Positions 16,860 through 25,000 of a stretch of DNA of 64,000 nucleotides are shown here, in pieces. A program made the translations under genes and the position numbers. Source of the stretch: Lachnospiraceae bacterium. Its GTDB lineage: Bacteria > Bacillota > Clostridia > Lachnospirales > Lachnospiraceae. The number at the start of each line of letters is the position of its first letter. Position 1 is the first letter of the stretch. The notes beneath the pieces were generated by a model that worked only from the letters and a program-made list of their open reading frames with translations, was not told the DNA's origin and did no database searches. The stretch is taken from positions 1 to 64,000 of the forward strand of contig CAJTDL010000019.1 of assembly GCA_910575035.1 (NCBI GenBank). The letters are read 5' to 3'.

Positions 16860-17753
16860 ATGGCGGCGGCGAAACAAGTTGCGGCAGTGGTTCGGTGGAA
16901 TTTCCAGGGGTTTTTCCGAAACCCCAGAGTGGTCATTACATTTTTGTTATCGTTTATTCTGTGCTTTTTTTTAAGCGATAGGGCAATGATGGTGGCAGAT
17001 TACTATGAATCTTCCATGCAGGCTTTTGAGCCGTTTATTTGGACGTTTGGGGATGCCACTTCCATCCTGCTGTGTTCGCTTCTGTTAATCCTGCTGTTTA
17101 TTGATTTGCCGAAGCTGAGCCCCTTTACGCCCTATATGCTGCTGCGGATGAAAAAGGGCAGGTGGCTGCTGGCACAGTTCTTCTATATTTTTCTGGTGAC
17201 AGGTATGTATATGGGGTATGTGCTTTTGGTGACCAGCCTGCTGTGTATGCAGAAGACGTTTGTAGGAAATGTATGGAGTAAGACGGCGGCGCTGTTGGCG
17301 TATTCTTCTATGGGAAAGGAGCTGTCAGTGCCGTCTACGGTAAAGGTAATGGAAAGCACAAGCCCTGTGGAGTGCAGCCTTCAGATTGTGCTGCTGCTGG
17401 TGTGCTATGCGCTGACCTTAAGCTTTTTAATGCTGTTTTTTCAGATGAGGGCCGGGAAGAAGGCAGCCATTGGGGCAGGGCTTGGATATAGCCTGTTTGG
17501 GTTTCTGCTGGATCCGCAGGTGTTGGGGAAGATATTGGGAAAGGAAGAATACGAGATGTTTTTCGTCCGGCGGATTACAGGGTGGGTCAGTCCTTTGAAC
17601 CATGCCACCTATGGGATGCATGATTTTGGGTATGATGTCTTGCCGTCAATTGGGCAGTCCTGTATGGTTTTTCTGTGGATTTTGCTGTGCCTGGCGTTTT
17701 GCGCTTTTCGGATTCTGAAGAAGTATAATTTTTCTTCCTTTACAGGGGAATAA
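16860..17753 (+). CDS. ABC-2-like integral membrane protein
   Basis: The 297-residue protein shows about six hydrophobic helices: VVITFLLSFILCFFL near residue 22, ATSILLCSLLLILLF near 62, FFYIFLVTGMYMGYVLLV near 102, then helices near 175, 205 and 265. Size and pattern match permease subunits of ABC-2 exporters. It starts 21 bases after the lipoprotein gene behind AAGGAGG. Together with the next membrane protein and the ATPase at 18890 it probably makes one transporter. The substrate is unknown. Confidence 0.72.
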   Translation: MAAAKQVAAVVRWNFQGFFRNPRVVITFLLSFILCFFLSDRAMMVADYYESSMQAFEPFIWTFGDATSILLCSLLLILLFIDLPKLSPFTPYMLLRMKKGRWLLAQFFYIFLVTGMYMGYVLLVTSLLCMQKTFVGNVWSKTAALLAYSSMGKELSVPSTVKVMESTSPVECSLQIVLLLVCYALTLSFLMLFFQMRAGKKAAIGAGLGYSLFGFLLDPQVLGKILGKEEYEMFFVRRITGWVSPLNHATYGMHDFGYDVLPSIGQSCMVFLWILLCLAFCAFRILKKYNFSSFTGE

Positions 17754-17909
17754 GCTTTTTGCAGGGGGTGCGGGGAAATTGGAGGAATGAGGGGAAATCG
17801 GAAGGATGCGTGAAATCGGGGAAATCAGGGAGATGTATAGGTTAGGGGGAGGCATAGTTACCAGAAAGGGAAGCGGCTGGAAAGATTAGGAAAGGAATGG
17901 CGGCATGCT

Positions 17910-18626
17910 ATGAAGGAATTATGGAAGGAAAAGGGATTATGGGTGGCTGTGCTGCTGTGCCTTGGCGGGATGGCGGCGGGATTTCCCTTTTACCAGATAG
18001 AAGCGCCGTTGGCGGCAGGTAGTTTTTTGGGATACTGTGAAACAGCGCTGGAATCTAAGGTGGTACTGTTTTTGATTCCTATTGCAGGGGTGCTGCCAGT
18101 GGGGGCAGTGTTCGTTCGGGAATGCTCCAGCGGGTTCTTGAAGCTGTATATGACCAGGACAAGTCGGATGGATTATGTAAAGCGAAAGACAGTGCAGATT
18201 TATGGGGGAGGGTTCCTGCCCTTTTTTATTGCGGGGGTAGGGATGGTGGTATTGGCTTTTCTGTTGATATATCCATTGGAAATTCAGGGGGATATGGATT
18301 GGGAGAAACTGCGGGGAGTAGGGGAGAAGCTGCTGCGGATTTCCATGATGGGGGGAATATTGGGAGAACTGTCGGGGATTTTTGGCGCGGCTTTTAAAAA
18401 TTACTATATGGCTTATGGGCTGCCCTTTGTCTGGTATTATATGCTGGTTATTTTGAAGGAGAGGTATCTGCCGGAGCTTTATACGATGTATCCGGCGGAA
18501 TGGATTTTGGGAAAGGAATATTGGGGGAGCGATGGGAGCGGGGTATGGGTATTTTTGGGGGCGCTTTCCATGGTGGGGATGCTGCTGCATGGGTTGGTGC
18601 TTTGGAGGAGAGTGCGGGAGATATGA
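17910..18626 (+). CDS. Second ABC-2-like integral membrane protein
   Basis: The 238-residue protein has about six hydrophobic segments (residues 10-28, 46-66, 96-118, 145-160, 170-188, 212-232) and a short amphipathic start MKELWKEKGLW. The segment ECSSGFLKLYMTRTSRMDYVKRK resembles the region before transmembrane helix 3 in ABC-2 permeases, where a phrase such as R..G..RL...P.SR..y..aK is usual. It forms the second permease half with the protein at 16860. The 156-base gap upstream is G-rich and holds no gene. Confidence 0.7.
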   Translation: MKELWKEKGLWVAVLLCLGGMAAGFPFYQIEAPLAAGSFLGYCETALESKVVLFLIPIAGVLPVGAVFVRECSSGFLKLYMTRTSRMDYVKRKTVQIYGGGFLPFFIAGVGMVVLAFLLIYPLEIQGDMDWEKLRGVGEKLLRISMMGGILGELSGIFGAAFKNYYMAYGLPFVWYYMLVILKERYLPELYTMYPAEWILGKEYWGSDGSGVWVFLGALSMVGMLLHGLVLWRRVREI

Positions 18627-18889
18627 GAGTTGGGGCTGCATTTTTGGGAGGAGGCCCAGCCACTCCTTGACTACATTTGCGAAGTCCGTAAATGGGGAGG
18701 ATGGCAGCTTGTAAGTGGAAGGAAGTGGAGGGGGAGAATCTTAGTTTGTAAGTTTGGAAAGGTATATTGGCTTTTGTTTGATAGTATGGAATGTTTGGTT
18801 TAAGGGGTGGGGATGGTAGTGTTGCAGTTTGTTTGGTATTTTACCATTGGAGTAATGGTATCGTAGTTTGTGGTATTGGAGGGATGGGG

Positions 18890-19531
18890 ATGTCTTATGT
18901 TGAGATTGAGCATGTGACGAAGGTGTTTGGGGAGGATATGGTTTTGCATGATATTGATATTGCGATGGAGAAGGGGAAGGTGTATGGGATCTCTGGCAAT
19001 AATGGATCTGGGAAAACGGTGCTGATGAAGTGTATTTGTGGTTTTTTGCCGGTGAGCAGTGGGAGGATTCGGGTGAATGGGAAAATTATTGGCATTGATG
19101 TGGATTTTCCGGAAAGTATAGGGGTGATTATTGAAACGCCGGGGTTTTTGGCAAACTTGAGTGGGATGCGGAACTTGGAAATTCTGGCGGGGCTGCAGAA
19201 GAAGATTTCTAAGGAGGGGATAAGGGAGGCGATTCGTAAGGCGGGGTTGGATCCGGATTTGAAGAAGGCGGTATCGAAATATTCGCTGGGGATGCGGCAG
19301 CGTTTGGGGATTGCCCAGGCAATTATGGAGGATCCGGAATTTTTGATTTTGGATGAGCCTTTTAATGGGTTGGATAAGCATGGGGTGGCGGATATCCGCA
19401 GGCTGCTGCTGGGGCTGAAGGAGGAAGGGAAGACGGTTATACTGGCAAGCCATAATAGTGAGGATATTCGGATTTTGTGTGATAGGGTTTATGAGATGGA
19501 TGGGGGGAGGATAAAGGAGCTGATAGGTTAG
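18890..19531 (+). CDS. ABC transporter ATPase of the envelope cluster
   Basis: The 213-residue ATPase has Walker A GNNGSGKTVL (about residues 36-45), signature YSLGMRQRLG and Walker B FLILDEPFNGLD. It lacks the C-terminal accessory domain of the BcrA-like ATPase at 2576, so it is a bare nucleotide-binding domain. I choose the start at 18890 (MSYVEIEHV) after GGAGGG; an in-frame ATG at 18791 would add 33 residues unlike the family. The 260-base gap before it contains a short repeat-like piece near 18650 that resembles the repeat at 30013, and no gene. Confidence 0.87.
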   Translation: MSYVEIEHVTKVFGEDMVLHDIDIAMEKGKVYGISGNNGSGKTVLMKCICGFLPVSSGRIRVNGKIIGIDVDFPESIGVIIETPGFLANLSGMRNLEILAGLQKKISKEGIREAIRKAGLDPDLKKAVSKYSLGMRQRLGIAQAIMEDPEFLILDEPFNGLDKHGVADIRRLLLGLKEEGKTVILASHNSEDIRILCDRVYEMDGGRIKELIG

Positions 19532-19551
19532 GAGGTTGGGAGATAAGGAGA

Positions 19552-21135
19552 ATGGAGAGAAGGAGTTGGATTGTTTTGGAACAGAAAAAGTGGAGGGCAG
19601 CATATTTGGGAGATTGTAAGGAAGATTTAAAAAGTTATTTTAGGAAGAAGTGCCTGATATTATTTTTAGTGCTGTTTTGCCTGGCAATGCTTTTTCCGGT
19701 GTTTGCCAGGGCAGAGGGGGGCATTGCCATTGACGCAAATAAGAGGTATGAAGGGATGGGGGCGTCCTTTGCAAAGGGGTATGAGCCTTCTATCCGTAAG
19801 GATACCATGACGCTGGTAGTTCCGTTTATTATGAAAGCAAAGGTAAAAAGCCATGAGGTTCAGGTGGGGATTTCCTTTGAGAGGGAGGAGGATGGGCCGT
19901 TTTATTATAAGAATTATCAGAAAAAAGTGAAGGAAAATGAAGATGGCGTATATCTGTATCAGTGTAAGGTTAAGTTGAAAAAGAATCGGGTAAATGGGCA
20001 GTATCCGTTGTATTTGCTTGTGCAGGCACAGACGGAAGATGGGATGGAGCAGCAGGAATTTACGATTTATGTGGAGATTAGGGATGGGAAAGATAAGGTT
20101 TCAGGAGATGGGCAGGAGGGGGAAGGGGAACAGAAGAATCGTGGGGAAGAAATGCTGCCAGTAGATGGCGATATGGATTTGGGGCTGGAAGGGGAAGAGG
20201 CAGGAAATTCTCAGGAGCCTTCTGCAGGCTCGGGAAGTGTAGGGGAAGAAGCGAGCCATCAGCCAAAGGTTATGATAGTGCAGAATAGCATACAGGGAGC
20301 AGCTTTGCAGGCTGGGGAAAGCAGCCTTTGGACGGTGGCAGTGAAAAACTGCAGCAGCAGGCAGGCGATGGAAAATCTGAAGGTTACGCTGCTTTGTGAG
20401 AGCCGGGATATTTCTTTTGAGAAAACATCCTGGTATTTTGAGCGGGCAGGGGCGGGGCAGGTGCTGGATCTGTCCCAAAATATAACTGTGGGGCGGAAAG
20501 CGGCTGCAGAGGCGGTGCCAGTGCAGCTTCAGTTTGATTATGAGGATAAAAAGGGAACAGGGTATAATGCAACCGAGAGCGTGAGCTTATCTGTGAGCCA
20601 GACCCAGCAGGCAGAACTGGCGGGGCTTTCTTTTCCGGAGAGCATTTATGAGGCGGATACGGATTCTTTGACGTTTCAGGTGCGGAATACAGGGTTGGCG
20701 GTAATCTATAATGCCAGGGTGCGCCTGGAAGGGAAAGGGCTGTTTCCAGAGAAGGAACTGTTTTTGGGGAATATGGAGTCCGGCGCATCTTTGGATGGGG
20801 AGATTCCGGTGTTTGCGGGGACGTTGGATATGGATGCGGATGGGAATGTAATGGAAGGGGGTGGGGAGAAATATGGGGATGTGGTTGGCACGGTGATTTT
20901 TTCTTATGAGGATGAGCAGGGGAAGGTCACAGAGCAGGAACAGAAGCTGCATACAGCGATTAAGAAGCCCCAGGTGGTGGAACTGAAAATAGAGGAGGAA
21001 GAAGTGGAAAAGACAAATCAGTGGTGGATTACCATTGTGGCTCTGGTGATGGGGGCAATGGCGCTTATGATGGCATGGCTGTATCTGCGGATGAAGCATT
21101 ACCAGAGGATGGGGATGGTGCATCGGAGGGAATAG
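19552..21135 (+). CDS. Membrane-anchored exported protein with CARDB-like Ig domains
   Basis: The 527-residue protein has an N-terminal hydrophobic segment (residues 33-50, CLILFLVLFCLAMLFPVFA) after a basic cytoplasmic head. A long extracellular part with beta-sandwich repeats follows, including VAVKNCSSRQAMENLKVTL and LTFQVRNTGLAVIYNARV, which are typical of CARDB/NEW3-like domains. A Glu/Gly-rich linker lies between them. A second membrane helix (WITIVALVMGAMALMMAWLY) near the C-terminus anchors it. Such proteins are often found with ABC exporters as extracellular adaptors. It starts 20 bases after the ATPase, supporting one operon. Confidence 0.7.
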   Translation: MERRSWIVLEQKKWRAAYLGDCKEDLKSYFRKKCLILFLVLFCLAMLFPVFARAEGGIAIDANKRYEGMGASFAKGYEPSIRKDTMTLVVPFIMKAKVKSHEVQVGISFEREEDGPFYYKNYQKKVKENEDGVYLYQCKVKLKKNRVNGQYPLYLLVQAQTEDGMEQQEFTIYVEIRDGKDKVSGDGQEGEGEQKNRGEEMLPVDGDMDLGLEGEEAGNSQEPSAGSGSVGEEASHQPKVMIVQNSIQGAALQAGESSLWTVAVKNCSSRQAMENLKVTLLCESRDISFEKTSWYFERAGAGQVLDLSQNITVGRKAAAEAVPVQLQFDYEDKKGTGYNATESVSLSVSQTQQAELAGLSFPESIYEADTDSLTFQVRNTGLAVIYNARVRLEGKGLFPEKELFLGNMESGASLDGEIPVFAGTLDMDADGNVMEGGGEKYGDVVGTVIFSYEDEQGKVTEQEQKLHTAIKKPQVVELKIEEEEVEKTNQWWITIVALVMGAMALMMAWLYLRMKHYQRMGMVHRRE

Positions 21136-21223
21136 AAAATAGGCGGTATGGCAATAGGGGGAAAGGAATAAAGGAAAAATGGTAAAAGGAATGAGGGAAT
21201 AAAGGAATATAGGAGAGTAGAAT

Positions 21224-21883
21224 ATGGGAAAGCGGAATATTTATAAGGATATTGTAGTTGTAGGGATATTGGCTTTCGGGGTGTTTTTTTTAGCGGGAAA
21301 AGGGAAGGCGTGGCTGCAGGAGCAGAAAACCTATGGGATGATGGTTCAATCTGGCGAAGAACTGACAGAAGGGGTTCGAAAAGAGTTGCAGAAGATTTCT
21401 GGGATTTCCAGGTTTGAGCCTGTGGATACGGTGGCGCTTCAGGTTAAAATGGGGGAATATACTCTGGAAACAGAAGTGATGGGAGTGGAGCTGGAGGCTT
21501 ATCCTTTGAAATGGGAGAAGGCAGAGCCAGAAATCCGTCTGGGAAATACGCTTATGCTTTTGGTGGGGAAGGAATGCTTTGGAGCTTTTTTAGATGGGCA
21601 TGGGTATAGCCCTACAAAGGGGGAGATTGAAAAATGGATAAAAGGATATGCGCAATTGGAGCTGACGGTGGCTGATCAAGAGGGGCGCAGCAAAAAGGCG
21701 AAAATCTGTGGTATATTAAAAGAGCCTGGCGGCAAGATGTGTATGGAAAAGGGGCAGTTTCAGGAAGCTTTTGGCGGGGTGGGGCAGGTGAAGGGCGGGT
21801 ATATGGAGGTGCTTGGGGCGCAAAATGCGAAAAAAGCGCAGGAACTGCTGGAGGGGGCTGGCTTTCAGGTGGAAGCATTGTAG
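21224..21883 (+). CDS. Single-helix extracellular protein, MacB-periplasmic-core-like fragment
   Basis: The 219-residue protein has one membrane helix (residues 9-27, IVVVGILAFGVFFLAGKGK) and an extracellular remainder. The pattern KELQKISGISRFEPVDTVAL, then EVMGVELEAYPLKW and IRLGNTLML, recalls the extracytoplasmic core of MacB/FtsX-type permeases, where a similar 'read difference, then report' beta layout occurs. The four FtsX helices are absent, so it is not a permease. It ends the 13.9-21.9 kb cluster and may be a stand-alone sensor or adaptor for the ABC transporter. Family assignment is tentative. Confidence 0.6.
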   Translation: MGKRNIYKDIVVVGILAFGVFFLAGKGKAWLQEQKTYGMMVQSGEELTEGVRKELQKISGISRFEPVDTVALQVKMGEYTLETEVMGVELEAYPLKWEKAEPEIRLGNTLMLLVGKECFGAFLDGHGYSPTKGEIEKWIKGYAQLELTVADQEGRSKKAKICGILKEPGGKMCMEKGQFQEAFGGVGQVKGGYMEVLGAQNAKKAQELLEGAGFQVEAL

Positions 21884-22068
21884 TGCGCGGCGCTTTATAA
21901 ACCTTAAAAAAAGTACAAAAATCCGAAAAAAATTCCATATAGATTTGCAGTAATCTTTTTTATAATGAATACATCAGTTTCGAGCAACTTGCTCGAATAA
22001 AGATACATTTAGTAACTATGAAAGTGCAGAATAGTTACAAAAATTATAAAAAAGCAGGAGGATATGCA

Positions 22069-25000
22069 ATGAATCATCAAGTGAAACGCTGCCTGGCAGC
22101 CGCATTGGCGTTTTCCATGGCAGTTACCATGCTTCCGTCATCCCTGGCCAAAGCGGCAGAGGCGGGCGGGGATGCAAGAACCGGGGCAGGCCAGAGCATG
22201 GCCAGGGTAACGGCAGAGCCTATGGCAGCCTTTGATTTTGAGACAGAGGCACAGGGCGGTAAATTTACCTCCAAGGAAGTGGCTGCGTCTGTAAACGGCA
22301 CGGTGCAGCTGCAGGAGCGGGATGCTGAAAATGGCAAGGCTTTGTACCTGGATGGCGCAACAGGCTGGTTAAACCTCACAAAATCCGATAACAGCAGCCT
22401 GTTAACAGGGTTAAAGGAGATTACCATTTCCTTTGACGCAAAGCCAGACCGGACAAGCACCAACTGGGGTTTTTATGCAGCGCCCAATACAGGCGCACAG
22501 ACCTATAATAAAGAGCGATATATCGGCGCATTGATCAATGGCGGGAAAACCACTGTTGAACGGTACAATAATACAAATGGCAGGCCAGCCAGCGCCTCTG
22601 CTTTCACAGGCACAGACTGGTTCCATGTGGATGTGGTGCTTACAGAAAGCGCAACAGAGCTTTATGTCAATGGCATAAGGCAAAGCGTAGTGGAAAGCGC
22701 CCATAAATTGCCGGATATTTTAGGGGAATCCAGTATTTTCCAGATTGGAAAGGCCAATTGGGGAAACGGGGAATATTACAAAGGATGGATTGATAATTTT
22801 AAGATTTATGGACAGGCGCTGGATATTGACCAGCTCAGCACGCCGGAAACCCTTCGTGCTGCTGTGCAGGCAGATAAGGAAGCGTTGGCTATTGACCTTC
22901 CAGATTTGAAGGCGGATCATGATTTTACCCTTCCTACAAAGGGTGGGAATGGCTGTGATATCACATGGGTTTCCGGAAGCGCCGCCATTGTGCTGGAAGG
23001 CAGCAAAGCTAAGATTACAAGGCCTTCTGCAGAAGAAGCGGATTTGGAAGTTACGCTGACGGCTACGATTGCCATGGGGAGCGTATCGGATACAAAGGAA
23101 TTTTCTGTTACCGTTTTAAAAGAAATGGATGATGTATCTGTTGTGGATAAGGCTATGGAAAAGATTTCCATCCCGAACCAGGATGATATCCGCGATAATA
23201 TTTTCCTTCCATCTGAAATAGAGGTGGAGGGCACAGAGAAAAAAGCCCGCGTAGAATGGGCTTCCAGCAATAAAAATGTGATTACAGACACGGCCAGCGC
23301 AGATGGCAAAAAAGCGGCTGGCATTGTGGCACGCCCAGAGCCAGGGCAGCCAGATGTTATGGTTACTTTACAGGCAACTGTAACGCTGGGCAGCATAAGC
23401 AAGAAGGCTCAGGCGATTACTGTAACGGTAAAGGCCAAAAAGAAGCAGGAAAAAACAACTTCTTATCTCTTTGCACATTTTACGGGGACAGAGGGAAGGC
23501 AAACGGATGAACAGATTTATTTTGCAACCAGCGAGGATGGCAGCCAGTGGATGGATATGACGGCAAACGGCAGCCCAGCATTATCATCTGCTATTGGGGA
23601 AAAGGGAGTCCGCGATCCCTATTTGATCCGTTCCCATAATGGGGATAAGTTCTATCTGATCGCTACAGACCTGAGCATTTATTACCGCGGCGGCTGGGGC
23701 AATGCCCATGCAACGGTGGATGGAAGCACAGCGCTTGTCATATGGGAATCCACGGATCTGGTAAATTGGAGCGAGCCCCGCCTGGCGGATGTGGCGTCAA
23801 AGATCCCAGGGGCGGGAATGGCATGGGCTCCAGAGGCATATTATGATGCCGAGACTGGAAATTATGTGGTTTACTGGGCAACTGCTTCCAGTGAGAGCAA
23901 TAACATTGGAGATGCGACAAATATGTACTATGCCACCACCAGGGATTTCTATACATTCTCTGAGCCGGTGCTTTGGATTGACCGCGACCATTCCATTATT
24001 GACACGACCATAATCTATGACGATGCGGCCAAGAAATATTACAGGGCGTCCGGCGATGGCCAGATTACCATTGAGCAGAGCGATTCTATCTATGATGGCT
24101 GGGAAATTATAGGCACATTATCCAAGATTTTTAACAATAACAATTACAGCGGCGCAAAGCTGGAAGGGCCGGAGTTCTTTGAATATTGTGAGGATGACTG
24201 GCTGAAGGACAGCAATGGGAATCCAGTCCGCACCTGGGGGCTGATGTGTGACCAGTATTCCGAAGGAAAAGGATACCTTCCTTTCCGTTCCACAAACCTG
24301 GCAGATATGACCACTGCAAGCTGGTCTCCGGCAACAGATGTGAATTTTGGATCTTTGAAGAAACGCCATGGGACGATCCTGCCTATAACGGATGCAGAAT
24401 ACAAGGCGGTCATGGAGCATTTTGGCTATGGGGCAGGCGATGAGGAGCCGGAAGAAAAGGTTTTGGCTGAATTTGACTTTAATATGGAAACAGATTTGGG
24501 CAATGGCGTGAAAGGCTTTGCCAGCGAAAATGCAAAGGCCTCTGGAAACTATACTTTGCAGGACAGCTATAACGCAGAGGCAGGCAAAGCCCTGTATCTG
24601 GATGGCAGCGCCTCTAATTTCCTGACTGTGACAGACAAGGATGGAAAGAGCCTTCTGACCGGCACAAGGGAAATGACAGTTTCTTATGAATTTAAGCCAG
24701 ACCGCACAGATACAAACTGGGTGCTTTATGCGGCTCCCAACAGCGCAGCCCCCACATACAAGAGCGAGCGTTATTTCGGGATTATGGCAAACAGTGGTAC
24801 TACCACAGTAGAGCGGTACAATAACAGCGGAAGCCGCCCATCAAACCCAAGCGTAAATACAGGCAGCAGCTGGAGCCGGGTAGATATCGTGGTTACAAAA
24901 ACAGGCACTACGGTATACCTGAATGGCAAGAAGGAATCGGAAGAGGGCAGCGCAAACCAGCTTCCTATGATCCTGGGCAATTCCAGCATCCTTCAGATTG

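Noticed and set aside
17937-18641. 234-residue minus-strand ORF opposite a membrane protein
   Set aside because: Low-complexity His/Pro/Gln product, no SD, mirror of the G-rich strand.
18800-19603. 267-residue ORF on the minus strand opposite the ABC ATPase
   Set aside because: The coding strand is very G-rich here, so stops are rare on the other strand. The ATPase on the plus strand has all its motifs and an SD.
21224-21883. MacB-type permease
   Set aside because: Only the extracytoplasmic core pattern is present; the four FtsX membrane helices are missing.
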